From Agromyces sp. Root81 (lineage in GTDB: Bacteria > Actinomycetota > Actinomycetes > Actinomycetales > Microbacteriaceae), in NCBI RefSeq assembly GCF_001429165.1, contig NZ_LMIR01000001.1:890875-954874 (forward strand): DNA of 64,000 bases, in the 5' to 3' direction. Below, in pieces: positions 17,199 to 25,926 of the stretch (its first letter is position 1; each line of letters opens with the position of its first letter). Position numbers and translations under genes: made by a program. The notes under the pieces are model-generated. The model was not told where the DNA came from. It saw only the letters and a list, made by a program, of their open reading frames with translations, and made no database searches.

Positions 17199-17966
17199 GT
17201 GATTGAACTTCGGACCCCTGCCGAGATCGAGGAGATGCGACCCGCCGGTCGCTTCGTGGCGAGCGTGCTGGAGGCCACCTCGGCCGCCGCCGCGGTCGGC
17301 GTGAACCTGCTCGAGCTCGATGCCCTCGCGCACGAGATGATCCGCAAGGCGGGCGCTGAGAGCTGCTACATCGACTACCACCCTTCGTTCGGCGCGAGCC
17401 CGTTCGGCAAGGTCATCTGCACCTCGGTCAACGACGCGGTGCTGCACGGCCTCCCCCGCGACTACGCGCTGCGCGACGGCGACCTGCTGAGCCTCGACTT
17501 CGCGGCCTCGGTGAACGGATGGGTCGCCGACTCGGCGATCTCGGTCGTCGTCGGCACGCCCCGCGAGGAGGACCTGCGCCTCATCGACACGAGCCGGCGC
17601 GCACTCGACGCCGGCATCGCCGCGGCGCGCACGGGCAACCGCATCGGCGACATCTCGCGGGCGATCGCGGATGTCGCGAAGGCGGAGGGCTACTCGATCA
17701 ACACCGACTTCGGCGGCCACGGAGTCGGCCGCACGATGCACGGCGACCCCCACATCCCGAACAACGGCCGCCCGGGTCGCGGTCTGCCGCTGAAGCCCGG
17801 ACTCGTCGTCGCGATCGAGCCGTGGTTCCTCGAGACGACCGATCGCATCTTCACCGACCCCGACGGGTGGACCCTGCGCAGCGCCGACGGCTCGCGCGGC
17901 GCGCACTCCGAGCACACGATCGCGATCACCGACGGCGACCCGATCGTGCTCACCCAGCGCGGCTGA
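17199..17966 (+). CDS. map: Type I methionine aminopeptidase
   Basis: Removes the initiator methionine from nascent proteins. The protein has 255 residues from GTG 17199 (V-IELRTPAEIEEMRPAGR). The five metal ligands are visible: Asp100 (LSLDFA), Asp111 (VADSAIS), His174 (FGGHGVG), Glu207 (VAIEPW) and Glu238 (SEHTIAI). It lacks the N-terminal SH3-binding extension of some actinobacterial paralogues. Its rightward orientation and place between rplS and trmD mark it as an insertion in the ribosomal cluster. Confidence 0.95.
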   Translation: MIELRTPAEIEEMRPAGRFVASVLEATSAAAAVGVNLLELDALAHEMIRKAGAESCYIDYHPSFGASPFGKVICTSVNDAVLHGLPRDYALRDGDLLSLDFAASVNGWVADSAISVVVGTPREEDLRLIDTSRRALDAGIAAARTGNRIGDISRAIADVAKAEGYSINTDFGGHGVGRTMHGDPHIPNNGRPGRGLPLKPGLVVAIEPWFLETTDRIFTDPDGWTLRSADGSRGAHSEHTIAITDGDPIVLTQRG

Positions 17967-17994
17967 GTCCGGCGGCTCGTCGATCCGTTCGCCG

Positions 17995-18807
17995 TCACGC
18001 CCGTTCCAAGCGGCTGACGGCGACGTCGTCGTACCGTTCGAGCACGAGTTCGACGAGCCGGCGCGGTGCCGGCTCGCCGGGCAGCAGCAGCGGCTCGGCG
18101 ATCGCATCCGCACCGACGGATGCCGCGGTGTCGTAGAAGGTGCCCGGCGCGAGCAGGTAGCTGCCGACGACAACGCGCACACCGGGATGCACCTCGCGGA
18201 TCATCTCGATCGCATCGTGCAACCGGGGAATCGCCGCGGCGATGAACCCGACGGTCACCGATCGACCGAGTCGATGCCCGAGTCGGCGGGCCGTCTCGAA
18301 GCACTCCCGCACCGCGCGAGGGTCGTTGGAGCCCGCAGCTGCGAGCACGACGGCGTCGGTGTCGGCGAGCTTCAGTCGAGCGAGCCGCTCGGCGAGCACC
18401 TCGACGATGCGGTCGTCGGGGCCGAGCTCTGCAGCGAGCCTCGTGCCGGAGCCGGTGCCGGTGGCCCCGGCGACGCCGTCGGCGGAGCCCCGGGCCGCAC
18501 CGCGCCGATCGAGCCCGAGCGAGAGCCCGGTGCGCACGTGGAAGCCCGCCGAGAGCACGAGCGGCACGATGACCGCAGGGGCGTCGTCGTCGGCGCCGAG
18601 GGCGGCAGCCGCGACATCCGATCGGCTGGCGTCGACGAAGCTGATGGAGACGTCGAGTTCGGGTCGTGCAGAGGCCACGCCGTCGACGAGCCGGATGACG
18701 GCCTCGCGGTTGGCGCTGGAGGGCTCCCCGTGGGTGACGGCGACGAGTCGGAGCGGATGCGCCTCGACGTGCTCCGCCGGGGCGCCGGCGCCTCTCGACC
18801 CGACCAT
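17995..18807 (-). CDS. Sirohydrochlorin chelatase / CbiX-family protein
   Basis: About 270 residues from ATG 18807; GTG 18843 would add 12. A chelatase half-domain begins at LRLVAVTHGEPSSANREAV (His of the metal-insertion site). A second half carries VLAAAGSNDPRAVRECFETA and VVVGSYLLAPGTFYD. The arrangement matches the CbiX/SirB tandem-fold enzymes that insert Co2+ or Fe2+ into sirohydrochlorin. No other sirohaem or cobalamin genes are near, so the pathway link is uncertain. It is convergent with map. Confidence 0.75.
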   Translation of the reverse strand: MVGSRGAGAPAEHVEAHPLRLVAVTHGEPSSANREAVIRLVDGVASARPELDVSISFVDASRSDVAAAALGADDDAPAVIVPLVLSAGFHVRTGLSLGLDRRGAARGSADGVAGATGTGSGTRLAAELGPDDRIVEVLAERLARLKLADTDAVVLAAAGSNDPRAVRECFETARRLGHRLGRSVTVGFIAAAIPRLHDAIEMIREVHPGVRVVVGSYLLAPGTFYDTAASVGADAIAEPLLLPGEPAPRRLVELVLERYDDVAVSRLERA

Positions 18808-18952
18808 GTGCAACCCGCGCTTTCCGGCGGGAACCGGTCTCACCCGCCGGTTCGACGCTAGGGAGGGCGTGTTTCACGCACCGCACCCGCGTGTTTCCGG
18901 CAGGTGAAGACTGGCGCGCGACTGCGCACGCGCCGGCGACGAGCCGGCCGGG

Positions 18953-19642
18953 CTACTCGCCGAGCAGCTCGGGACGCACGCGCCGCGTGCGTTCGATCTG
19001 CTGCTCGCGGCGCCAGGCGGCGATCGCCCCGTGGTTGCCCGAGAGCAGCACCGGCGGCACGTCGAGCCCGCGCCACGAGGCCGGCTTCGTGTAGCTCGGG
19101 TACTCGAGCAGGCCGTCCTCGTGGGATTCCTCGACGAGGCTCTCGGGGTTGCCGACGACGCCCGGCACGAGACGTCCGGCGGCCTCGATCATCGCCATGA
19201 CGGCGACTTCGCCGCCGTTCAGCACGTAGTCGCCGAGGCTGATGAGCCGCACGCGCATGCGCGTCGCGTAGTGGTCGACCACACGCTGGTCGATGCCCTC
19301 GTAGCGGCCGCAGGCGAACACGAGGTGCTCTTCGGCGGCCAGCTCGCGGGCGATCTGCTGGGTGAACGGCTCGCCGGCGGGCGACGGCACGATGAGCAGG
19401 GCATCGGATGCCCCGTCGCCCACGATGCCGTCGATCGCCTCGCCCCACGGCTCGGGCTTCATGACCATGCCCGCACCGCCGCCGTACGGGGTGTCGTCGA
19501 CCGTGCGATGCCGATCGTGTGTGGCATCGCGCAAGTCGTGCGCCGTCACCTCGATGAGGCCCGACTGGCGCGCCTTGCCGAGGAGCGACAAGTCGAGCAC
19601 CGAGAAGAACTCGGGGAAGATCGTGACGATGTCGACGTGCAT
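18953..19642 (-). CDS. trmD: tRNA (guanine-N1)-methyltransferase
   Basis: Methylates G37 of tRNAs, preventing +1 frameshifting. The protein has 229 residues from ATG 19642 ([16 protein letters not shown]). It has the SPOUT-knot motif [33 protein letters not shown] and [15 protein letters not shown]. It starts just after rimM ends, on the same transcript. Confidence 0.96.
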   Translation of the reverse strand: MHVDIVTIFPEFFSVLDLSLLGKARQSGLIEVTAHDLRDATHDRHRTVDDTPYGGGAGMVMKPEPWGEAIDGIVGDGASDALLIVPSPAGEPFTQQIARELAAEEHLVFACGRYEGIDQRVVDHYATRMRVRLISLGDYVLNGGEVAVMAMIEAAGRLVPGVVGNPESLVEESHEDGLLEYPSYTKPASWRGLDVPPVLLSGNHGAIAAWRREQQIERTRRVRPELLGE

Positions 19643-19649
19643 CGGCGGA

Positions 19650-20303
19650 CTACTCGTCGCGGTCGGCCTCGACGGGCGCCGAGGCATCCGTCTCGGCTTC
19701 ATCGACCGGTGCCGCTTCGGACTCGGCCGGCGCCTCGGGCTCGGCTGCTGGCGCCGGCTCGGCCTCGGGGATCTCTTCGAAGAGTCCGGGAGGCGGCGTC
19801 ACCGTGAGCGTGCCGGCGTGGAGGTCGACCTCGGGCACGATGGCCGCGACGAACGGCACCATGACCTCGCCGTTGCCGGTCTTGACGATCAACAGGTCTT
19901 GGGCCGGGAAGTGCTCGACGTGCGCGACCTCGCCCACCCGCTGACCATCGCGGATGACCGCGAGGCCGATGAGCTGGTGGTCGTACCAGGCGTCGTCCTC
20001 CTGCGCCTCTTCCTCGACGTGCGAGACCCAGAGGATCGCCTTCGCGAGGCCCTCGGCCGCGGTGCGGTCGTCGACGCCGTCGAAGAACCCGACAGCGTGC
20101 CCGTTGTACCAGCGGAGCTCACGGAGCGTGAGGCTCTTGCCGTGCCACGGCGAGTCGCCGGGCACCTGCAGCGAGAACTCCGCGCCCGGAACGAAACGCC
20201 GGTCGGGGTCGTCGGTGTAGAGCTCGATCTTGATGGCGCCCTTGAGGCCGTGCGCCTTCAGCAGGCGCCCGACCCGGAGCTGTGTACCTGAAGTGTCGGC
20301 CAC
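19650..20303 (-). CDS. rimM: Ribosome maturation factor RimM with acidic Pro/Ala/Glu tail
   Basis: Assists assembly of the 30S head. The protein has 217 residues from GTG 20303. The RimM N-terminal beta-barrel ([21 protein letters not shown]) and the PRC-barrel ([30 protein letters not shown]) are complete by about residue 175. The remaining roughly 40 residues are an acidic Glu/Ala/Pro tail that is not part of the family core. It lies one base after the khpA stop. Confidence 0.95.
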   Translation of the reverse strand: MADTSGTQLRVGRLLKAHGLKGAIKIELYTDDPDRRFVPGAEFSLQVPGDSPWHGKSLTLRELRWYNGHAVGFFDGVDDRTAAEGLAKAILWVSHVEEEAQEDDAWYDHQLIGLAVIRDGQRVGEVAHVEHFPAQDLLIVKTGNGEVMVPFVAAIVPEVDLHAGTLTVTPPPGLFEEIPEAEPAPAAEPEAPAESEAAPVDEAETDASAPVEADRDE

Positions 20304-20304
20304 G

Positions 20305-20541
20305 TCAGTCGTCGGTGTCGACGACGTCGACGCGAACGCGACGACCGTCGGCGAGGGCGGTGACGAGCGTGCGGAGCGCCTTCGCAGTGCGGCCGGCGCG
20401 GCCGATCACGCGACCGAGGTCCTCGGGGTTCACATGAACCTCGAGGACCTCGCCACGTGCGCTCGACGCGGAGACGACCTTCACATCGTCAGGGTGATCG
20501 ACGATCCCCTTGACGAGGTGTTCGAGCGCGGACTGGAGCAA
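20305..20541 (-). CDS. khpA: KH-domain RNA-binding protein KhpA
   Basis: The protein has 78 residues from a TTG start at 20541, with GAGG about ten bases upstream. It is a single KH domain with the nucleic-acid-binding loop VIGRAGRTAKALRTLV. KhpA pairs with KhpB in Gram-positive bacteria to control cell size and RNA stability. Its place between rpsP and rimM is conserved. Confidence 0.93.
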   Translation of the reverse strand: MLQSALEHLVKGIVDHPDDVKVVSASSARGEVLEVHVNPEDLGRVIGRAGRTAKALRTLVTALADGRRVRVDVVDTDD

Positions 20542-20545
20542 GGCT

Positions 20546-20953
20546 TTACGCCTCGTCCGTCGCGGTCTCGGCGGGAGCCTCTTCGACCTTGGCCGCAGGC
20601 TTCTCGGCCTTGGGCTTCAGCACCGGCTTCTTCTTCTCGTCGGCGACGAAGGCGGCCTTCGGCTCCGCGACCTGAACGGTCGAGACGGCGTTCTTGTCGC
20701 CCTTGAACTTGCCCCAGTCGCCCGTGAGCTTGAGGATCGCCGCGACCTGCTCGGTCGGCTGAGCGCCGACGGAGAGCCAGTACTGCGCGCGGTCGGAGTC
20801 GACCTCGATGAACGAGGGGTTCTGGGTGGGGTGGTACTTGCCGATCTCCTCGATCACGCGACCGTCGCGCTTGGTGCGCGAGTCGGCGACGACGATGCGG
20901 TAGTACGGCGCACGGATCTTGCCGAGACGCTTGAGACGAATCTTGACAGCCAC
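20546..20953 (-). CDS. rpsP: 30S ribosomal protein S16 with C-terminal extension
   Basis: The protein has 135 residues from GTG 20953 with AGGAGAATT directly upstream. The S16 core [31 protein letters not shown] identifies it. The core is about 80-85 residues; the rest is a Lys/Ala/Glu-rich tail ending AETATDEA. It heads the rpsP-khpA-rimM-trmD operon; its upstream gap (20954-21162) must hold the promoter, but I could not pick one with confidence. Confidence 0.96.
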   Translation of the reverse strand: MAVKIRLKRLGKIRAPYYRIVVADSRTKRDGRVIEEIGKYHPTQNPSFIEVDSDRAQYWLSVGAQPTEQVAAILKLTGDWGKFKGDKNAVSTVQVAEPKAAFVADEKKKPVLKPKAEKPAAKVEEAPAETATDEA

Positions 20954-21121
20954 AATTCTCCTGAAATGTTGTGAGTTGGCGAACTGACAGCCGTGAGCGT
21001 GGGGTGCACACTCGGCGGAAGCTCAAAGGGGTTCTGCGCGCCTGATAGAGGGTCGGGCGATACAGAACTCGACTGATCATTCTTGCAGATTCCGCGCCGA
21101 AACGAGAATCGGACCGCGCCA

Positions 21122-21149
21122 TGCGTCCCGACTGCAGCATCGGGACGCA
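21122..21149 (-). terminator. Hairpin terminating the peptide-utilisation operon
   Basis: A 10-bp stem (21122-21131 with 21140-21149, TGCGTCCCGA arm) with an eight-base loop lies 14 bases beyond the stop of the M24 gene. No T-run follows on the minus strand. It separates the catabolic island from rpsP. Confidence 0.6.
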
Positions 21150-21162
21150 CGACACGCGGGAC

Positions 21163-22674
21163 TCAGCGACCGGAGACGGCCTCCTGGGCTGATGCGCTCA
21201 GTTCGCCCGATCGCGCCGCCGCCAACCAGGCCTCGAGGCCCGTCGCGTCGATCGGCAGTCCGCTCGAGAGCACCTCGTGGCCCGTCGCCGTCACTACCAG
21301 GTCGTCCTCGATGCGCACGCCGAGGCCGCGGAGCTCCGGCGGCACCGTCTCGTCGAAGGCGTGGAAGTACAGGCCCGGCTCGACAGTGAGGGCCATGCCC
21401 GGCTGCATCACAGCGCCCTGATAGGCGGCGTAGCTCGCCGACGCGCAGTCGTGCAGGTCGATGCCGAGGTGGTGCCCGACGCCGCACACGATGTAGCGGC
21501 GATGCTGCTGGCCGTCGGGAGCGAGCGCCTCGTCGACGGAGACGGGCAGCATCCCCCAGTCGTGGAGGCCCTGCGCGATGACCTCCATGCTCGCGGTGTG
21601 GAAGTCCGACCACGGCCGGCCAGGCGCGACCGCTGCGAGACCGGCACGGTGCGACGCCTCGACGAGGTCGTGCACGGCTCGCTGCGCGGTGCTGAACCGC
21701 CCGCCGGCCGGGATCGTGCGGGTGACGTCGGCGGTGAAGCCCGACCGGCGCTCGACGCCGACGTCGAGCAGCAGCAGCTCGTCGGGGCTGATGTCGCCCT
21801 CGGCGCGCACCCAGTGCAGGATCGGCGCGTGGGCGCCGGACCCCACGATCGACGCGTAGCCCGGACCGTTGCCGACCGTGCGCGCGTAGCGGTCAAAGGT
21901 GCCCTGCAGCCAACGCTCGCCGCCCCATTCGATGGCCGAGGAGAGTTCGCGCGCCATCGCTGCGAAGCCCTGCTCGGTCGAGGCGACGGCGGCCGCGAGT
22001 TCGGCGACCTCCCAATCGTCCTTGATCATGCGGAGCTCGGCGAGCACGCGGGCGAGGTCGGCGGAGCGCGACCGTCCGTAGAGGGCCGCGGCGGCGGGCC
22101 CGGCCTGCGCGGGTGTCCCCGCCGTCAGGGTGCCGTCGCGCAGCACGAGTTCCTCGATGCGGCGCGTGCGGATGTCGAGCGCATCGGCGTACTCGGCGAG
22201 ACCGGGCATCGGCCCGACCCAGAGTTCGCCTCGGAGCGGGTCGGCGTGGAACCCGGCATCGCCCGGACGCGCGGGGGCGGGCAGGTACAGGGTGGCGTCG
22301 TGACCGCCGGGCACCGGCTCGAGCACGAGCACGGCATCCTCGATGCCGCAGCCCACGAGCCAGAGGAAGTCGCTGTCGGCGCGGAACTCGAAGGTCGTGT
22401 CGTTCGCGCGCACCGGGGCGCGGCCGGCGGCGACGGCGATCGTGCGCCCCGGCAGCGCTGCGGAGAGCCGACTCCGGTGGTGGTGCGCGGCGAGCGCGGC
22501 GCCGTCCGGGATGACCGGCGTGCGCACGGGCGTGCCCCAGCCGCTGCGCATGGACTCGTTGAACCCCGGAGACTGCGCGAGGCGGGGCATCCGCGGGTCT
22601 CGCTCGGCCGGAGCGGGCATCGATGATCCTCCCCCGCTCGCTGCGTGGGCGTGGGTGTGGGTGGGTTCGGTCAT
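21163..22674 (-). CDS. M24-family aminopeptidase P-like (Xaa-Pro aminopeptidase)
   Basis: The protein has 503 residues from ATG 22674, with AAAGGA upstream. It has an N-terminal aminopeptidase-P domain (about 40-215) and a C-terminal pita-bread domain. The metal ligands are seen in LLLLDVGVERRSGFTADVTRTIP (two Asp), CGVGHHLGIDLHD (His), LTVEPGLYF (Glu) and VRIEDDLVV (Glu). Such enzymes release an N-terminal residue before proline (X-|-Pro), which fits collagen fragments. It is last in the operon with the peptide ABC transporter and the S33 peptidase. Substrate preference is inferred. Confidence 0.85.
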   Translation of the reverse strand: MTEPTHTHAHAASGGGSSMPAPAERDPRMPRLAQSPGFNESMRSGWGTPVRTPVIPDGAALAAHHHRSRLSAALPGRTIAVAAGRAPVRANDTTFEFRADSDFLWLVGCGIEDAVLVLEPVPGGHDATLYLPAPARPGDAGFHADPLRGELWVGPMPGLAEYADALDIRTRRIEELVLRDGTLTAGTPAQAGPAAAALYGRSRSADLARVLAELRMIKDDWEVAELAAAVASTEQGFAAMARELSSAIEWGGERWLQGTFDRYARTVGNGPGYASIVGSGAHAPILHWVRAEGDISPDELLLLDVGVERRSGFTADVTRTIPAGGRFSTAQRAVHDLVEASHRAGLAAVAPGRPWSDFHTASMEVIAQGLHDWGMLPVSVDEALAPDGQQHRRYIVCGVGHHLGIDLHDCASASYAAYQGAVMQPGMALTVEPGLYFHAFDETVPPELRGLGVRIEDDLVVTATGHEVLSSGLPIDATGLEAWLAAARSGELSASAQEAVSGR

Positions 22675-22706
22675 TCCGGGTCCTTTCAAGGGCGCTGTCG
22701 GGCGCG

Positions 22707-24020
22707 TCACGGGCGCTGTCGGGTGCGCGGGGCGTGGGCCGAGCCGGCGACGCGCCGGTCGAGAGCGTCGAACAGGCGTCCGGCGACCTTTCCCGTGTGC
22801 AGTCCGTCGTGCTCGAACTCGTTGGTGATCCAGGCTTCGAGGCCGCCGACCCGTTCGACGGTGTCGAGCGAGAACGCGGCGTCCGCGTACATGTCGTCGA
22901 GGTAGACGACGGCCTCGACGGGCACGGCGTTCGCCGCGAGCCGGTCGTGGTCGTACAGTTCGATCGGCCGGGCGGTCTCGGCGAGCCGCTCGACGCCAGC
23001 GCGGAAGCCGCGCAGCGCCCGCACCTCCTCGAACATCCACGGGAAGACCATCTCGCCGGTGAAGAGCAGCGGGCGGGCGTCGGGCGCGAAGTCGGGATTG
23101 TCGGCACGTGCCCGCTCGGCCGCCCACGCGGTGGGGCCGGGGCCGTAGATGCTCTCCTGCAGGGCGATGAAGAGCGGGTTCCGATCGAACGCGGTGAGTG
23201 CGCCGACGTTCGAGCGGAAGGTCTCGCTGATGAGCGTTTCGCCGGCGTCGGCGAACGCCTCGTCGAACACCCAGTGCACCCGGTCGAAGCCCGGGGCCAT
23301 GCCGAAGTCGAAGCCGAGGGTCTGCAGGCGCTGCACGGTGAGCCGGTCGCCGTCGGGGAGGCGCACGTCGCCGGCGTCGAGCACATCGGCGACCCGCGCG
23401 ATGCGCTCGGTCAGATGCGGCAGCCGCTCGGCGAACCGGCGGTTCTTCGCCCGCACGCGGGGGAAGGTGCGAGCGTAGACGTCGTCGGCCGACGGGTCGA
23501 GGCTCGGCAGCCCTCCGGCGATCGCCGAGGCCGTGATCGCCTCGGGCGCCACCGAGAGGTAGTGCAGGGTGAGGAAGCCGCCGTAGCTCTGGCCGAGCGT
23601 CCACCACGGCCGACCGTCGTAGTGCGCGTGTCGCAGCGCCTCGAGGTCGCGCACGATGGAGTCGGCCCGGTGCAGGGCCAGGATCCTCGCCGATGCGTCG
23701 GCGGTGAGCCCCTCGAGCTGCCGACCCTCGATGGGGGTCGAGCGGCCGGTCCCCCGTTGATCGGGCAGCACCACGCGGAACCGGGCGAGCGCCTCGTCGA
23801 GGAAACCGTCACGGCCGAGCGGCCGCGGCGACTTGCCGCCGGGCCCGCCCTGCAGGTAGACGAGCACCGGCAGGTCCTCGTCGCGGCGCGCGGCGTCGAC
23901 GAGCTCGCGTGCGAAGAGGCGGATCGTCGGCCCGTCGGGGTCGGCCCAGTCGAGCGGGACGTCGAGCCACAGCTCGCGGGCCACGACATCCGAGCCGATC
24001 GGATACCAGCGCGCGCTCAT
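22707..24020 (-). CDS. S33 prolyl aminopeptidase-like alpha/beta hydrolase
   Basis: The protein has 437 residues from ATG 24020, whose ATGA overlaps the permease stop. Features are the oxyanion-hole region VYLQGGPGGKSP (residues about 54-65), the nucleophile elbow GQSYGG (Ser145) and a late NEFEHDGLHTG segment that should supply the catalytic His. This GGPG plus GxSYGG pattern is that of proline iminopeptidases, which release N-terminal proline, and some accept hydroxyproline. Its translational coupling to the transporter strongly suggests it processes imported proline-rich peptides. Confidence 0.85.
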   Translation of the reverse strand: MSARWYPIGSDVVARELWLDVPLDWADPDGPTIRLFARELVDAARRDEDLPVLVYLQGGPGGKSPRPLGRDGFLDEALARFRVVLPDQRGTGRSTPIEGRQLEGLTADASARILALHRADSIVRDLEALRHAHYDGRPWWTLGQSYGGFLTLHYLSVAPEAITASAIAGGLPSLDPSADDVYARTFPRVRAKNRRFAERLPHLTERIARVADVLDAGDVRLPDGDRLTVQRLQTLGFDFGMAPGFDRVHWVFDEAFADAGETLISETFRSNVGALTAFDRNPLFIALQESIYGPGPTAWAAERARADNPDFAPDARPLLFTGEMVFPWMFEEVRALRGFRAGVERLAETARPIELYDHDRLAANAVPVEAVVYLDDMYADAAFSLDTVERVGGLEAWITNEFEHDGLHTGKVAGRLFDALDRRVAGSAHAPRTRQRP

Positions 24021-24982
24021 CGGGTCGCCGTCCGCACCCGCGAGTCGAGCAACGCGTACGTCGTGTCGACGACGAGATTCGAGACGACGACGAAGACGCC
24101 GCCGAGGAGGACGATCGCGATCACCACCGGTCGATCCTGCATGGCGACCGACGTCACCGCGAGGCTGCCGACGCCGAGCAGGCCGAAGACCTGCTCGATC
24201 ACGATGACGCCGCCGAGCATGAGCCCGATGTCGATGCCCAGCTGGGTGACGAGTGGCGGCATCGCACTGCGGAACGCGTGCACGTACGTCACGCGGCGTT
24301 CGTCGACGCCCTTGGCGCGAGCGGTGCGGATGTAGTCCTGGCCGAGCACCTCGAGCATCTGCCCCCGCGTCAGCCGCGCGTACACGGCGGCCACGACGAG
24401 CGCGAGCGTCAACCACGGCAGCAGCAGGTGCCAGGCCCACTGCAGCGGGCTCTGCTCGAACGGCACGTAGCCGCTCGGGGGGAACAGCATGAACCCGAGC
24501 TTCGTCGGCACGAAGTACAGCAGGTACAGCGCGAGCATGCCGAGCACGAAGGTCGGGAAGCTGATGCCGACGATCGCGAAGCCCTGTCCGAGCCGGTCGC
24601 GCACCGAGCCCGGATGCTTCGCCGAGACGATGCCGATGGGGATGCCGATCGCGAGCCAGAAGACCATGCCGCCGAAGACGAGGGACATGGTGACCGGGAT
24701 GCGCGAGACGACGAGCTCCGAGACCGGCATGCTCGAGCGGTAGGAGTAGCCGAGGTCGCCCTGCAGGAGGTTGCCGATGAAGGTCACGTACTGCTCGGTG
24801 ATCGGGCGGTCGAGCCCGAGGTTCGCGCGGATCTGCGCCATGAGCTCCTCGGTCGCCTTGTCGCCCGCGATGATGCGGGCGGGGTCCGACGGCGAGACGT
24901 AGAAGAGCATGAACACGAACACGCTCAGGAGGAACAGCACGAGCACGCCGAAGGCGATGCGGGACAGGATGAACCGGGTCAT
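24017..24982 (-). CDS. Peptide ABC transporter permease (DppB/OppB type)
   Basis: The protein has 321 residues from ATG 24982 (ATGA overlap with the previous gene). It has six hydrophobic segments and the family EAA-type loop QDYIRTARAKGVDERRVTYVHAFRSAM. Its N-terminal membrane segment (RFILSRIAFGVLVLFLLSVFVFML) is typical of DppB. It forms the channel with the DppC-type partner encoded upstream. Confidence 0.93.
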   Translation of the reverse strand: MTRFILSRIAFGVLVLFLLSVFVFMLFYVSPSDPARIIAGDKATEELMAQIRANLGLDRPITEQYVTFIGNLLQGDLGYSYRSSMPVSELVVSRIPVTMSLVFGGMVFWLAIGIPIGIVSAKHPGSVRDRLGQGFAIVGISFPTFVLGMLALYLLYFVPTKLGFMLFPPSGYVPFEQSPLQWAWHLLLPWLTLALVVAAVYARLTRGQMLEVLGQDYIRTARAKGVDERRVTYVHAFRSAMPPLVTQLGIDIGLMLGGVIVIEQVFGLLGVGSLAVTSVAMQDRPVVIAIVLLGGVFVVVSNLVVDTTYALLDSRVRTATR

Positions 24983-25926
24983 GCGCGCTTGCCTTTCGAG
25001 ACGGCGGCGGGGTCGAGTGCGTCGCGGAGGCCGTCGCCGAGCAGGTTGAATGCGAGGGTCAGTGCGAGCAGGGCGCCGCCGGGCACGACGACCATCCACC
25101 ACGCCACGAGGTAGAGGGAGCCGTTCGCAGCATCCGCCAGCATGTTGCCCCAGCTGGGCGTGGGCGGCACGATGCCGAGGCCGAGGAACGAGAGCGTCGC
25201 CTCGAACACGATCGCCGCCGGGATCATGAGCGTCGTGTAGACGATGATCGGCACGACCAGGTTGGGCAGGATGTCGCGGAACATGATCGACGTGCGCGAT
25301 GCGCCGAGCGAGCGGGCCGCCTCGACGAACTCTCGATGGCGGAGGGCCAGCACCTGTCCGCGGATGACGCGGGCGAGGCCCGTCCAGCTGAAGAACACGA
25401 TCACCGCGATCGACAGGCTCAGGCTCGGGCCGAGCACCGAGACGAGGGCGATCGCGCAGAGCAGGAACGGCACGCTCATGACGAGGTCCATGGTGCGGCT
25501 GAGCACCGTGTCGACGACCCCGCCCGAGAACCCGGAGATCGTGCCGATCGCGATGCCGATCACCGACGCCACGATCGAGGCGAGCACGCCGACCAGGAGG
25601 GACACCTGCGCACCGTAGGCGAGGCGCACGAGCACATCGCGTCCGAGCTGGTCGGTGCCGAGCAGGAACTCGGAGTTCGGACCCACCGGGATCCCCTCGG
25701 GCGTGAGCCCGGTCTCGCGGAACTGCTCGGTCGGGCCGTGACCGGTCCACGCCGCGATGAGCGGGGCGCAGAGCGCGAACGCGATGATCAGGAGGATCGC
25801 GATCATCGAGGCGATGCTCGCGGGGTCGCGCAGCAGCCGGGTGAGCGTGAGCCGACCGGAGCCGCGCGCCTGCACCTCGGTCGAGGCGCGCGCCGCAGCC
25901 GCGGGGGTCTTGGGCATGAGGCTCAC
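24979..25926 (-). CDS. Peptide ABC transporter permease (DppC/OppC type)
   Basis: The protein has 315 residues from GTG 25926 (GTGA overlap with the ATPase stop). A cytoplasmic N-terminus is followed by a membrane segment at about 38-58, then a GTDQLGRDVLVRLAYGAQVSL motif and the permease loop VEAARSLGASRTSIMFRDILPN. It is the partner of the 24017-24982 permease. Confidence 0.93.
   Translation of the reverse strand: MSLMPKTPAAAARASTEVQARGSGRLTLTRLLRDPASIASMIAILLIIAFALCAPLIAAWTGHGPTEQFRETGLTPEGIPVGPNSEFLLGTDQLGRDVLVRLAYGAQVSLLVGVLASIVASVIGIAIGTISGFSGGVVDTVLSRTMDLVMSVPFLLCAIALVSVLGPSLSLSIAVIVFFSWTGLARVIRGQVLALRHREFVEAARSLGASRTSIMFRDILPNLVVPIIVYTTLMIPAAIVFEATLSFLGLGIVPPTPSWGNMLADAANGSLYLVAWWMVVVPGGALLALTLAFNLLGDGLRDALDPAAVSKGKRA

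Noticed and set aside
22623-24335. Rightward 570-codon reading frame over the S33 peptidase and permease genes
   Set aside because: Antisense shadow of genes with clear catalytic and membrane motifs.
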